From assembly GCF_000282375.1 (NCBI RefSeq), contig NZ_AKJK01000073.1, positions 1 to 48,909 of the forward strand: a stretch of DNA of 48,909 bases, written 5' to 3'. The notes below the pieces were generated by a model. It did not search any database. It was not told where the DNA came from and saw only the letters and a list, made by a program, of their open reading frames with translations. The translations under genes were made by a program, and so were the position numbers. Of the stretch, positions 17,055-25,854 are shown piece by piece (the first letter of the stretch is position 1; each line of letters begins with the position of its first letter). The DNA comes from Pseudomonas sp. GM50. Its GTDB lineage: Bacteria > Pseudomonadota > Gammaproteobacteria > Pseudomonadales > Pseudomonadaceae.

Positions 17055-18860
17055 ATGCTCGAGAGTTGGCACGTTGTATTGCGGTGTTGCGCCAGGCTGC
17101 TGCTGGCCGGTGGTGCCGTCACTTACTCGGCATTGGCCCCTGCGCTCGGGTTGGGTGAGATTACCCAGCATTCGGCGTTGAATCAGCCGTTCAATGCCGA
17201 CATCGCCCTGGTGGACGCCGGTGGTCTGGAAGAGGGCGAGCTATCGGTCAGCCTGGCGACGGCGGACGAGTTCAGCCGCGCCGGCGTCGAGCGGGTGTTC
17301 TTCCTTAACGACCTGAAGTTCATACCGATCCTGCGGGGCAACCGCAGCCTGATCCGGGTGACTTCCAGCAAACCGGTCAAGGAACCTTTCCTGAATTTTC
17401 TGGTGCAGCTCAATCAGCCCAACGGGCGTTTGCTGCGCGAGTACACCGTGCTGATCGATCCGCCGGGGTCACCGGGCATTGTTCCCGTCAACGACGAGCC
17501 CGAGCCGCGCCCTCAATCTTCCGCGTTCCCCTCCGTCGAACCGGCTGTTGCACCGCCACCTGCTGCGAAGGCGGCGCCCAAGCCTGATGTCGATAAACCA
17601 GCCGCGCCTGCGAATGATGCTGTTGCCGAGCAACTGGCCGCCAGCGTGCTGCAAAACCAGCAACTGCAAACGACCATCAATGAGCTGAATGCGAAGCTTC
17701 AGGGACAGGATGAACATATTGCCGGCCAGAAAAAACAACTGATCGAGCTGCAAACCCAGCTGGCGGAAGTCAAACAGGCATCGGCAGAACCGGTCGTGCC
17801 CGCGGCGCCGACGCCGGTGCCCGTTGCAGTAGAGGAGTCTGAACCGACTCCGTGGCTGCTGATCATCGGGTTGCTGGCAGTGGTGGCGTTGGTACTGCTC
17901 GGCGTATTCCTTCGCCTTCAACGACAGCAGGTTCAGGCTCAGGTCCAGCCCGAGCCGATACCCGTACCGCCGTCGCGTCATGAACCGGTGCTCAGTCGCG
18001 CAACAGAACCGGCCAGTCCTGCGTCCCGGCCGCAACCGCTAGCCGGATCGGCCGAAGAGACTCCCGCAGGCGACGTGCTGGAAGGGGTGGGTATATATCT
18101 GGCGTATGGCCGTTTGTCCGAGGCAGCCGGTTTGTTGCGAGATGCGTTGGTCAGGGAACCCCAGCGCACCGACCTAGCCGTGCAACTGTTGGAAGTCCTC
18201 GGTAAACAGGGCGACGTGCAAGCTTATGACGCGCAGGAAAGCAGCCTGCGAGACGCCGGGTTCGATGCACAGCAACTTCAGGACATCCGCGCCCGCCATC
18301 CGAAACTGATCAGCGCCGCACCGGTGGTCGCCGCCGTGGCTGTGGCGCCGCCCATGCCTGCAACCCCTGAAGCGGCACCGAGCGATGAGTTCCAGTTGAA
18401 CCTCGATGACCTGTCGATGGATTCGAATTGGGACCTGATCAGCCCCTTCGAAAACTCATCATCCAGCGCTAAACCGTCGAATGAGTCAGCGCAGGTAGAC
18501 GACCCCGGGTTCACCTCGAATCTGCATGTATTGCCCGATGTTTTCGAAATGCCCGAGGAGCCGACGCTGGACGAGCCCGAGCTTGAATGGATCGCCGAAC
18601 CGGACGCTCAATCTCTGGACGAGACCTTTCTCAACGAATTCAGCGATTCTGGCCAGCTGCTGGAGCTTGAGCCGCTGAATGCTGAGTTGATGGAGCTTGA
18701 ACCGGCCGGGCCGAGCAGCGCGGGCAAACTCGAACAGGCCCAGACCTGCATCGACGACGGCGATCTGGACAGCGCCATCGAGTTACTCAACGAGTTGCTC
18801 AAGGAAGGCGACGAACCGCTCAAGGAAACGGCCCGGACGCTATTGGCCGGTATCCGATAA
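17055..18860 (+). CDS. short FimV/HubP-family protein
   Basis: A 601-residue inner-membrane protein related to FimV, the pole-organising protein of pseudomonads. The N-terminal FimV domain follows a signal-like segment (LLLAGGAVTYSALAPALGLGEITQHSALNQPF) and continues through VNDEPEPRP; a Pro/Ala linker and coiled coil (about 190-250) precede a transmembrane helix (PWLLIIGLLAVVALVLLGVFL). The cytoplasmic part is acidic and ends with a TPR-like FimV C-terminal motif (LEQAQTCIDDGDLDSAIELLNELL). It is shorter than canonical FimV (about 900 residues) and not next to truA or asd, so I read it as a paralogue. The ATG at 17055 has AAGGG at correct spacing; the ATG at 17049 is too close. Confidence 0.82.
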   Translation: MLESWHVVLRCCARLLLAGGAVTYSALAPALGLGEITQHSALNQPFNADIALVDAGGLEEGELSVSLATADEFSRAGVERVFFLNDLKFIPILRGNRSLIRVTSSKPVKEPFLNFLVQLNQPNGRLLREYTVLIDPPGSPGIVPVNDEPEPRPQSSAFPSVEPAVAPPPAAKAAPKPDVDKPAAPANDAVAEQLAASVLQNQQLQTTINELNAKLQGQDEHIAGQKKQLIELQTQLAEVKQASAEPVVPAAPTPVPVAVEESEPTPWLLIIGLLAVVALVLLGVFLRLQRQQVQAQVQPEPIPVPPSRHEPVLSRATEPASPASRPQPLAGSAEETPAGDVLEGVGIYLAYGRLSEAAGLLRDALVREPQRTDLAVQLLEVLGKQGDVQAYDAQESSLRDAGFDAQQLQDIRARHPKLISAAPVVAAVAVAPPMPATPEAAPSDEFQLNLDDLSMDSNWDLISPFENSSSSAKPSNESAQVDDPGFTSNLHVLPDVFEMPEEPTLDEPELEWIAEPDAQSLDETFLNEFSDSGQLLELEPLNAELMELEPAGPSSAGKLEQAQTCIDDGDLDSAIELLNELLKEGDEPLKETARTLLAGIR

Positions 18861-18872
18861 CACCCTTACTCA

Positions 18873-18963
18873 TGTAGGAGCGAGGCTTGCCCGCGAAGAA
18901 CGATGACGCGGTTTATCAGGACAACCGCATTATCGTTCTTCGCGGGCAAGCCTCGCTCCTACA
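18873..18963. repeat. REPIN (family GTAGGAGCGAGGCTTGCCCGCGAA)
   Basis: Perfect terminal arms plus internal complementarity (AACGATGACGCGG / CCGCATTATCGTT). It lies 12 bp after the FimV-like gene and may stabilise its 3' end. Confidence 0.85.
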
Positions 18964-19022
18964 GCATCAGGGGCAAGGCGGTTATCATGGCGACGCCCCC
19001 AGGCCCAGGAGTTTTGCCAATC

Positions 19023-19310
19023 ATGACCGCACGTAAACCGGAAATCGTCATCACCTATTGCACGCAATGCCAATGGCTGTTGCGCGCCGCCTGGCTGGCC
19101 CAGGAACTGCTCAGCACCTTCGGCGATGACCTGGGCAAAGTGTCTCTGGTGCCCGGCACCGGCGGGGTTTTTCACATTTTCTGTGACGATGTGCAGCTCT
19201 GGGAGCGCAAGGCCGACGGTGGTTTTCCCGAGGCCAAGGTGCTCAAGCAGCGGGTCCGCGATCAGATCGATCCGGACCGCGACCTGGGCCACAACGACCG
19301 CACTCAGTGA
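19023..19310 (+). CDS. SelT/SelW/SelH family (Rdx) protein, Cys form
   Basis: A 95-residue thioredoxin-fold protein of the Rdx family. The CxxC-type motif is YCTQCQWLLRAAW near residues 12-24, with cysteine where vertebrate SelW has selenocysteine; GTGGVFHIFCDD and FPEAKVLKQRVRD complete the family pattern. It is probably a cytoplasmic redox protein of undefined partner. ATG at 19023 follows AGGAG with a long 11-nt spacing; an in-frame ATG at 18987 is possible. The gene overlaps the convergent DMT exporter by 7 bp. Confidence 0.85.
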   Translation: MTARKPEIVITYCTQCQWLLRAAWLAQELLSTFGDDLGKVSLVPGTGGVFHIFCDDVQLWERKADGGFPEAKVLKQRVRDQIDPDRDLGHNDRTQ

Positions 19311-20197
19311 GACGGGGCTTCTACCGCCACGGCTCTCTTGCTTGAACTGCCGGACAACCGGCTCGAGACCACGATCGCCACGATGATCAGCGCGCCGCCG
19401 ATCAGCATGCGCAGCGTCGGGTTTTCATCGAACAGCAGCCAGGCCAGGGTGATGCCGTAAACCGGCTCCAGAGCAAACACCACTGACGCGGTCCGGGCTT
19501 TGATCACCGCCAGGCTGGCGACGAACAGGCTGTGGGCGACGCCGGTGCAGAACACCCCGAGCAGGCCGATCCACAGCCAGTCGATGGCGCGCACTTCGCT
19601 CAACTGCGGCACCGCCACCGGCAGCAGGCAGATCGCAACCACCACGTTCTGACACAGTGCAGCCTGCACCGGCGGAATTCGTCCAGAGCTGGCGCGGTTG
19701 GTCAGGGACAGCAGGGCGAACAACAAGCCGGAAGCCACCGCCCACAAAAGGCCAGTGGTGGCGCCGCTGGCCAGATCGAAATACGGTGTGACCAGCACCA
19801 ATCCAATACTGACCAGCACCACCAGCAGGATTTCGTTGGCGCGGATGCGCTCGCGGAAGATCAACCCTTCGAGGATCACGGTAAACGCCGGGAAGCTGGC
19901 AAAACCCAGGGTCGCGATCGCCACCCCGGCGACCTTCACCGCGATAAAGAAACTCACCCAGTGCCCGGTCAGCAGCAAGCCGCTGAGCAGCAGGCGGCGC
20001 AGGTCCGCGGCGTCGAGTTTCTGCCAACGGGTATTGCTTGCGAACCGTGCGAAAAACGCCAGGGCGAGGACGGCAAACGCGGCACGGCCGAACACGATGA
20101 TGGCCGGCGAAGCGGCGGCGAGTTTGCCGAATACGCCGGTCAGGCCGAACATCAGTGCACCGATATGCAGAGCGCCAAGGGCGGTACGGGGAGTCAT
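19304..20197 (-). CDS. DMT superfamily EamA-type exporter
   Basis: A 297-residue inner-membrane protein with about ten helices in two EamA repeats, the second starting around GLLWAVASGLLFALLSLTN. It begins MTPRTALGALHIGALMFGL, and ATG at 20197 follows AAGGA; the longer upstream frame runs through a repeat and is not coding. EamA proteins export amino acids, metabolites or drugs; the substrate here is unknown. An AraC regulator lies upstream on the same strand, separated by a repeat, and may regulate it. Confidence 0.88.
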   Translation of the reverse strand: MTPRTALGALHIGALMFGLTGVFGKLAAASPAIIVFGRAAFAVLALAFFARFASNTRWQKLDAADLRRLLLSGLLLTGHWVSFFIAVKVAGVAIATLGFASFPAFTVILEGLIFRERIRANEILLVVLVSIGLVLVTPYFDLASGATTGLLWAVASGLLFALLSLTNRASSGRIPPVQAALCQNVVVAICLLPVAVPQLSEVRAIDWLWIGLLGVFCTGVAHSLFVASLAVIKARTASVVFALEPVYGITLAWLLFDENPTLRMLIGGALIIVAIVVSSRLSGSSSKRAVAVEAPSH

Positions 20198-20245
20198 TGC
20201 AATCCTTGATAAACGAATCGAATCCGGCCGACAACCATCGGCCCC

Positions 20246-20336
20246 TGTAGGAGCTGGCGAAGGCTGCGATCTTTTGATCTTCAGCGATCTCAAGAAACAC
20301 AAGATCAAAAGATCGCAGCCTTCGCCAGCTCCTACA
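20246..20336. repeat. inverted repeat (family GTAGGAGCTGGCGAAGGCTGCGATC)
   Basis: Long arms GTAGGAGCTGGCGAAGGCTG and complement, including GATCTTTTGATC / GATCAAAAGATC segments. Same family as the repeat at 28830-28919. It separates the AraC gene from the exporter gene. Confidence 0.85.
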
Positions 20337-20378
20337 TTGAATCGTGCCGGGCCGATTATGTCTGTCGCCAGACTCGCG

Positions 20379-21137
20379 TCATTTGTCGCCAGCCTCGCGG
20401 CGCAATTTACCGGGTGAGGCACCGAACTCACGCAGCACTGCCGCGGCGAACGCACTCTGCGAGCTGTAGCCGACCCGACAGGCGATCTCGCCAATGGGCA
20501 GCGCTGAATCGCGCAACAAGCCAACGGCCATGTGCAGCCGACGACTGCGAATGTAGTCCATCGGCGTTTGCCCGCATTCCGCCACGAACCGTGCGTGCAA
20601 CCGAGCGCTGGACAGGCCGGCAATGCGCGCCAGATCGGCGACTTGCAGCGGATAGGCCGCGTATTGATCGATGTGTGCATTCAGCGCCGCATAAGGCAGA
20701 CGCCGACCGCCCACGCTGTCGGGTTTGGCGTTGTTCAGGCTGGCCAGCAACAGCACCGCGCCTTGCTGCGCAATCAGCGGATCACTGATCTGACTGCCTG
20801 CCAGCCAACTCACCAGCTGGCTTTGCCCGGCGTCCAGCGACAGGCGTCCGGCATTGTCGAGCAAGCGGCGGCTGGCTTCGGTGTGATCGCCAAGGGACTG
20901 CGAAACCCACTGCTCGCTCGGCACATCCAGTACCAGGCAACGACTGCCATGGGCGCTGTCGCAGGCATGATGCGCGCCCGACGGCACCACCACGAAACTC
21001 TGCTGAACCACCTGACTACCATGCCCCTCGACCTCGAAGTCCAGCGCGCCCGACAGCCCGAACACCAGTTGTGCGTGGTCGTGGCTGTGGACGATCAGGT
21101 CGTGGGTGTACTGGCGTAGCGTGAGGATCGGTCTCAT
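20379..21137 (-). CDS. AraC family transcriptional regulator (cupin type)
   Basis: A 252-residue regulator. The N-terminal cupin-like sensor has HSHDHAQLVFGLSG and FVVVPSGAHHACDS near residues 17-60. The C-terminal double helix-turn-helix begins near 150 (VADLARIAGLSSARLHARFVAECGQTPMDYIRSRRLHMA) and ends with IGEIACRVGYSSQSAFAAAVLREFGASPGKLRRE. Gene order suggests it controls the adjacent DMT exporter on the same strand. Effector unknown; the sensor histidines could bind a metal or small molecule. Confidence 0.9.
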   Translation of the reverse strand: MRPILTLRQYTHDLIVHSHDHAQLVFGLSGALDFEVEGHGSQVVQQSFVVVPSGAHHACDSAHGSRCLVLDVPSEQWVSQSLGDHTEASRRLLDNAGRLSLDAGQSQLVSWLAGSQISDPLIAQQGAVLLLASLNNAKPDSVGGRRLPYAALNAHIDQYAAYPLQVADLARIAGLSSARLHARFVAECGQTPMDYIRSRRLHMAVGLLRDSALPIGEIACRVGYSSQSAFAAAVLREFGASPGKLRREAGDK

Positions 21138-21273
21138 CGCAGGTCTCCTGTGCAGGTCGCCAGTCTACACCGGGTGCGGCCCGGCTCGCGCTGTCACAAG
21201 ACTGACTTGCCACTGTCATGGGCAATTCACTCGACCGGCGCAAGCTTGCCAAAACTTGTCCTGAGGGTTGCCC

Positions 21274-22089
21274 ATGACCAGCGCCGAGCTCGCCAAACCC
21301 AGCCGTAAGCAACGTGTACGGACCTTGTGGATTTCCGATGTGCATTTGGGCACCCGAGACTGCCAGGCCGAACACCTATCGCAATTTCTCAAGGGCTACC
21401 ACACCGACAAGATCTACCTGGTCGGCGACATCATCGACGGCTGGAAACTGCGCAGCGGCATGTACTGGCCGCAAGCGCATACCAATGTGATTCGTCGCCT
21501 GCTGACCATGAGCAAGCGCGGCACGGAAGTGATCTACGTCACTGGCAACCATGACGAATTCCTGCGCCGTTATTCGAAGCTGATGCTGGGCAATATCCAG
21601 CTGGTGGACGAAGCCGTGCATGTGACCGCCGATGGCCGTCATCTGCTGGTGATTCACGGCGACCAGTTCGACGTGATCACCCGCTACCATCGCTGGCTGG
21701 CATTTCTGGGCGACTCGGCCTACGAATTCACCTTGACGCTCAACCGCTGGCTCAACCATTGGCGTGCCCGTTATGGCTACGGCTACTGGTCGCTGTCGGC
21801 GTACCTCAAGCACAAGGTCAAGACAGCCGTCAGTTTCATCAGCGATTTTGAAGAAGCCATTGCCCACGAATGCGTCAAACGCGAGTTGCACGGAGTGGTG
21901 TGCGGGCACATTCACCATGCCGAGATTCGCAAGGTCGGCGAGGTGGATTACCTCAATTGCGGGGACTGGGTGGAGTCGTGCACGGCGCTGATCGAGCATT
22001 GGGATGGCTCGATCGAGCTGTATCGGTTGGCCGATGCCCAGGCGCGGGAGGCCGAGTTGAAGGCGGTGAAGGTCGCTGAACCGGCGTGA
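21274..22089 (+). CDS. UDP-2,3-diacylglucosamine diphosphatase-like metallophosphatase
   Basis: A 271-residue calcineurin-like phosphoesterase related to LpxH. Metal-binding motifs in order: ISDVHLGTRD (residues 16-25), VGDIIDGW (near 50), TGNHDEFLRRY (near 90), VIHGDQFD (near 127) and VCGHIHHAEI (near 208). The LpxH reaction cleaves UDP-2,3-diacylglucosamine to lipid X in lipid A synthesis. The HWRARYGYGYWSLSAYLKHK segment in the middle is the lid-like insertion typical of the longer LpxH-like group. ATG at 21274 follows GAGGG. Whether it is the main lipid A enzyme or a paralogue cannot be told from here. Confidence 0.85.
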   Translation: MTSAELAKPSRKQRVRTLWISDVHLGTRDCQAEHLSQFLKGYHTDKIYLVGDIIDGWKLRSGMYWPQAHTNVIRRLLTMSKRGTEVIYVTGNHDEFLRRYSKLMLGNIQLVDEAVHVTADGRHLLVIHGDQFDVITRYHRWLAFLGDSAYEFTLTLNRWLNHWRARYGYGYWSLSAYLKHKVKTAVSFISDFEEAIAHECVKRELHGVVCGHIHHAEIRKVGEVDYLNCGDWVESCTALIEHWDGSIELYRLADAQAREAELKAVKVAEPA

Positions 22090-22101
22090 ACCGATCCGAC
22101 G

Positions 22102-22197
22102 CCTTCGCGGGCAAGCCTCGCTCCTACAGGTTTTTTGTCGTTCTCACGCCGGGATGGCAAACGTGAACCCTGTAGGAGCGAGGCTTGCCCGCGAAGG
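22102..22197. repeat. REPIN (family GTAGGAGCGAGGCTTGCCCGCGAA)
   Basis: CCTTCGCGGGCAAGCCTCGC at 22102 and the complementary arm ending at 22197, between the LpxH-like gene and the convergent HD-domain gene. Confidence 0.85.
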
Positions 22198-22221
22198 GGC
22201 CCGCCCGGACATCCAGATTAA

Positions 22222-22812
22222 TCAGGCCGGCGAATGCTCTTCCATCGCCGCCTTGTAAATCGAATTCTTCGGCTGCGCAAACAGCCGCTCCACCATCGGT
22301 TCGAAGAAGCTCAGTGGCAGCGTGTCGTACGCCGGATCAAACGCCGCCGCATCGTACCGGGCGCAAAATTCGATGGTCGCCTGATACTGCGGATGACCGC
22401 TGAATTGCTCGCGCAAATGCCGATCCATGCCCAGGTGATGAAAGAAGTAATAACCCTGGAAAATCCCGTGCTTCTCCACCATCCACAGGTTCTCGGCGCT
22501 GACGAACGGCTTGAGGATCGCCGCGGCGATGTCCGGATGATTGTAGGAGCCCAGAGTGTCGCCGATGTCATGGAGCAGGGCGCAGACCACGTACTCTTCG
22601 TCGCGACCATCACGCCAGGCACGGCTGGCAGTTTGCAGGGAGTGGGTCAGACGATCTACCGGGAAACCGCCGAAATCCCCCTCCAGTAACTTCAGGTGCG
22701 CCACGATCCGTTTGGGCAATTGCCGGGCATAGGCGCTGAAATCAGCGGCGATGATCGCCCAGTCTTCCTGCGTGCCGTCCTGCATATGGGTAAAACGGGC
22801 ATGGACATTCAT
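22222..22812 (-). CDS. HD-domain protein, possible mixed-valent diiron oxygenase (PhnZ-like fold)
   Basis: A 196-residue HD-superfamily protein. Candidate metal ligands are His57 (LTHSLQTA), His81-Asp82 (LLHDIGD), His92 (YNHPDIAA), His115 (EKHGIFQGYYFFHH) and Asp154 (CARYDAAAFDP). The extra two histidines and the 24-residue spacing from His57 to His81 match what I remember of PhnZ, an iron oxygenase acting on a phosphonate, rather than a simple H-HD-D phosphohydrolase. Annotation pipelines usually call this family a predicted HD phosphohydrolase. ATG at 22812 follows AGAGGATAG. An Mpo1-like gene lies 100 bp upstream on the same strand. Substrate unknown. Confidence 0.7.
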   Translation of the reverse strand: MNVHARFTHMQDGTQEDWAIIAADFSAYARQLPKRIVAHLKLLEGDFGGFPVDRLTHSLQTASRAWRDGRDEEYVVCALLHDIGDTLGSYNHPDIAAAILKPFVSAENLWMVEKHGIFQGYYFFHHLGMDRHLREQFSGHPQYQATIEFCARYDAAAFDPAYDTLPLSFFEPMVERLFAQPKNSIYKAAMEEHSPA

Positions 22813-22911
22813 CGGCTATCCTCTTGTTCTAGTCGAAAGGGATGCGTTGAGTGTAGGGCTTGGATCCAACGCTGCATTGGCTGCACAAGACGCTTTTGTG
22901 GCCAATGGAGC

Positions 22912-23223
22912 CTAGAACGCCACGCGACCCAGAATCATGTCGCGGTACATGACGAAATCGCCGAGCAGGCTGTAAAGAGGATGCTGAAAGGTGGCAGGGC
23001 GATTCTTCTCGAAGAAGAAATGCCCGACCCAGGCGAAGCTGTAACCGGCCAGCGGCAGGGCCAATAACATCCACCACGCGCCGTTGCCGATGGTCAGCGC
23101 CAGAATGAAAATAACCAGGGAGGTACCGACAAAGTGCAATCGTCGGCAAGTGCTGTTGCGGTGTTCGCTGAGGTAATACGGGTAAAACTCAGCGAAGCTA
23201 TTGAAACGCTTGATGTTTTCCAC
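22912..23223 (-). CDS. Mpo1-like (DUF962) membrane protein
   Basis: About 103 residues of the DUF962/Mpo1-like family, whose yeast member is an iron-dependent dioxygenase in fatty acid alpha-oxidation. The motif FNSFAEFYPYYLSEHRN, then CRRLHFVGTSLVIFILAL, and VGHFFFEKNRPATFQHPLYSL give the conserved histidines. Two or three hydrophobic helices place it in the inner membrane. I chose the GTG at 23223 because family proteins begin just before ENIKRFNSF; in-frame ATGs at 23298 and 23304 would add about 25 unrelated residues. It sits just upstream of the HD protein. Its bacterial role is not established. Confidence 0.78.
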   Translation of the reverse strand: MENIKRFNSFAEFYPYYLSEHRNSTCRRLHFVGTSLVIFILALTIGNGAWWMLLALPLAGYSFAWVGHFFFEKNRPATFQHPLYSLLGDFVMYRDMILGRVAF

Positions 23224-23381
23224 GACTGCGATCTCTGGGGTTGCTGTGCACGCGACAAGTTGTTCTGCGGGTAGCTTATTTGAGTCTAGAGTGATCATTG
23301 GCATCAGCCAGTGACAATAGGCGCCACTTTAGTATCCTTGGGTATTGGGTCGTGGCATGCGGCCATCACGTAGTAAACGCC

Positions 23382-24443
23382 ATGAGCGAACGAACGACTT
23401 CTTCAAGCTGGGCGATGGGGATTGTCAAAGCACTGGAAATGGACGGCCTGGATTGCCAGGTTCTGTTCAAGCAGCTAGGGCTCGACTATGCGGCACTGGA
23501 TGACCCGGATGCGCGCTTCCCGCAAGATTCCATGACGCGGCTCTGGCAGCGCGCGGTCGAGCTGTCCGGCAACCCGGCGATCGGCCTGAACATGGGCAAG
23601 GTGGTGCGACCGGCGTCCTTCCATGTCGCCGGTTATGCGTTGATGTCCAGCCAGACCCTGGCTGAAGGCTTTCAACGTCTGGTGCGTTATCAGCGAATCA
23701 TCGCCGAAAGTGCCGACTTGAGTTTCCGATTGCTGGATGAGGGGTATGCGCTGATTCTGACGGTCCATGGCGACCATCTGCCGCCGACCCGACAGAGTGC
23801 TGAAGCATCACTGGCCTGCGCCCTGGCACTCTGTGGCTGGCTGACCGGCCGTACGCTGCAGCCGCGCAAGGTCTTGCTGCAAGGCGCTAACCCTGTTGAT
23901 CTTGAACCTTATAAACAAGCCTTTCATGCCCCGTTGATGTTCAACGCGCCTTATGACGCCTTGATCTTCGAGCGCGCCGACATGGAGGCGCCGCTGCCCA
24001 CCGCCAACGAGGCCATGGCGCGGCTGCACGACCGGTTTGCCGGCGAGTATCTGGCGCGGTTTTCCGAGAGCCGCGTGACCCACAAGGCGCGGCAGGTGTT
24101 ATGCCGTCTGCTGCCTCAGGGTGAACCCAAGCGTGATACGGTGGCCCAGACGCTGCACTTGTCGCAACGCACCTTGCAGCGTCGCTTGCAGGAAGAGGGC
24201 ACGAGTTTTCAGACCTTGCTGGATGACACCCGACGTGAACTGGCCGAGCAATACCTGGCGCAACCGAACATGACCCTGCTGGAAATTGCCTACCTGCTGG
24301 GGTTTGCCGATCCGAGCAACTTCTTCCGCGCCTTCCGACGCTGGTTCGATTCCACCCCCGGCGAATACCGGACGCGGCTGATGGAAGCGCCCGTGCGGAT
24401 CAGTGACGCCAGAACGCAGGGATACACAGAACAAACACCGTAA
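23382..24443 (+). CDS. AraC family transcriptional regulator (Arabinose_bd/OruR type)
   Basis: A 353-residue regulator. The N-terminal ligand domain (PASFHVAGYALMSSQTLAEGFQRLVRYQRI near residues 82-111) is typical of the OruR/ArgR-like AraC group. The C-terminal helix-turn-helix pair includes VAQTLHLSQRTLQRRLQEEGTSFQTLLDDTR and LLEIAYLLGFADPSNFFRAFRRWFDSTPGEYR. The ATG at 23382 fits family N-termini. Its last 44 bp overlap the convergent trkH. Target genes unknown; the divergent Mpo1-like and HD genes are candidates. Confidence 0.88.
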   Translation: MSERTTSSSWAMGIVKALEMDGLDCQVLFKQLGLDYAALDDPDARFPQDSMTRLWQRAVELSGNPAIGLNMGKVVRPASFHVAGYALMSSQTLAEGFQRLVRYQRIIAESADLSFRLLDEGYALILTVHGDHLPPTRQSAEASLACALALCGWLTGRTLQPRKVLLQGANPVDLEPYKQAFHAPLMFNAPYDALIFERADMEAPLPTANEAMARLHDRFAGEYLARFSESRVTHKARQVLCRLLPQGEPKRDTVAQTLHLSQRTLQRRLQEEGTSFQTLLDDTRRELAEQYLAQPNMTLLEIAYLLGFADPSNFFRAFRRWFDSTPGEYRTRLMEAPVRISDARTQGYTEQTP

Positions 24444-25854
24444 TGATCTCCAGTCGGCCCAGTAGCATGCCGAACGAGAGAATCCACTTCGCGGCATCCG
24501 GCAGGCTGGCGAAGTTACCCGCCGGGCCAATCGTTTCGCCAAGCCCAGGGCCTACGCCAGACACCGTGGCGGCCGCGCCGGTAAGCGCGGTCATCCAGTC
24601 CACGCCCAGTAGCGATAGCAGCAGTGCGATAACGCAAATGGTGATGGCGAAGAAGAACGAAAAGGTCAGGATCGAGCGCACGATCTCTTCATCGAGACGG
24701 TGGCCGTTGTATTTCTGCTTGATCACCGCGCGCGGGTGTATCAACTGGTTAAGGTTGGCCTTGAGCAGGATGTAGGCAACCTGGAAGCGGAAAATCTTGA
24801 TCCCGCCAGCGGTCGAACCCGAGCAGCCGCCAACAAACCCCAGATAAAAGAATAGCATCAGTGAGAAGTTGCCCCAGAGGCTGTAGTCCCCCAGTGCAAA
24901 ACCGGTGGTGGTCACCACCGATGTCACGTTCAGCGCCACATGCCGCAAGGCTTCCAGCCAGTGCAACTGGGTGGTCCACCAGTACCAGGTGCCGAGCACC
25001 AGCCAGGTCACCAGCAACATGCCGAGCAGCCCTTGAACCTGTTCATCCTTGATCAAGGCCTGACGGTTACCGCGCAGGGTCGCTACGTACAGGGTGAACG
25101 GCAGGGCACCGAGAATCATGATGACGATCGCGACCCAATGCACCGCAGGCTCCGGCCACTTGGCCAAAGACTGGTCGGAGGTCGAGAAACCACCGGTGGA
25201 AATCGCTGACATCGCATGGTTGATGGCGTCGAACAGGCTCATCCCGGCCCACCAGAACGCCAGGCTGCCGAAAATGGTGATGCCGACGTAGGCCGCAACG
25301 ATCAAACGCGCCACCATGTGCGAACGGGGCATGACTTTTTCGGAACGGTCTGACGACTCGGTTTGAAACAGCCGCATGCCACCGATGCGCAACAAGGGCA
25401 GAATCGCTACCGCCATGCCGATAAAACCGATGCCACCGATCCAGTGCAGCAATGAACGCCACATCAGGATGCCGGGGGACATGTTGTCCAGGCCCGTGAG
25501 TACCGTCGCTCCGGTGGCGGTGATGCCGGACATGCTTTCGAAGAACGAGTCGGTGTAGCTGATGTGCTGGGTCAGCAGGAACGGCAGGGCGGCGAAGATG
25601 CACACCACCAGCCAGCTGCTGACGGTCAGCAGGTACATGTCTCGCGGGCGCAGATGGATGTGCTCGGGGCGCCCCGGTATCACCAGGGCCAGACCGGCGA
25701 CAAAGGTAATCATGCTGGCCCAAAGGAACGACGGCAGGTCGCTGGTGCGTTCGAAGATCACCAGGGTGGCCATGGGTACAACCATGGCGATGGCCAGCGT
25801 GATCAGGAAGATGCCGATGATGAAACCAATGATCCGTAAGGTCGGCAACGCCAT
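24400..25854 (-). CDS. trkH: Trk system potassium uptake protein TrkH
   Basis: A 484-residue inner-membrane potassium transporter subunit that works with the NAD-binding protein TrkA (not in the window). Four pore-loop repeats are visible with filter glycines: SMSGITATGATVLTG near 110, AISTGGFSTSD near 220, TSVVTTTGFALGDYS near 313 and AATVSGVGPGLGE near 430. The ATG at 25854 gives the family N-terminus (MALPTLRIIGFIIGIFL). The 3' end overlaps the convergent AraC gene by 44 bp. Confidence 0.93.
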   Translation of the reverse strand: MALPTLRIIGFIIGIFLITLAIAMVVPMATLVIFERTSDLPSFLWASMITFVAGLALVIPGRPEHIHLRPRDMYLLTVSSWLVVCIFAALPFLLTQHISYTDSFFESMSGITATGATVLTGLDNMSPGILMWRSLLHWIGGIGFIGMAVAILPLLRIGGMRLFQTESSDRSEKVMPRSHMVARLIVAAYVGITIFGSLAFWWAGMSLFDAINHAMSAISTGGFSTSDQSLAKWPEPAVHWVAIVIMILGALPFTLYVATLRGNRQALIKDEQVQGLLGMLLVTWLVLGTWYWWTTQLHWLEALRHVALNVTSVVTTTGFALGDYSLWGNFSLMLFFYLGFVGGCSGSTAGGIKIFRFQVAYILLKANLNQLIHPRAVIKQKYNGHRLDEEIVRSILTFSFFFAITICVIALLLSLLGVDWMTALTGAAATVSGVGPGLGETIGPAGNFASLPDAAKWILSFGMLLGRLEIITVFVLCIPAFWRH

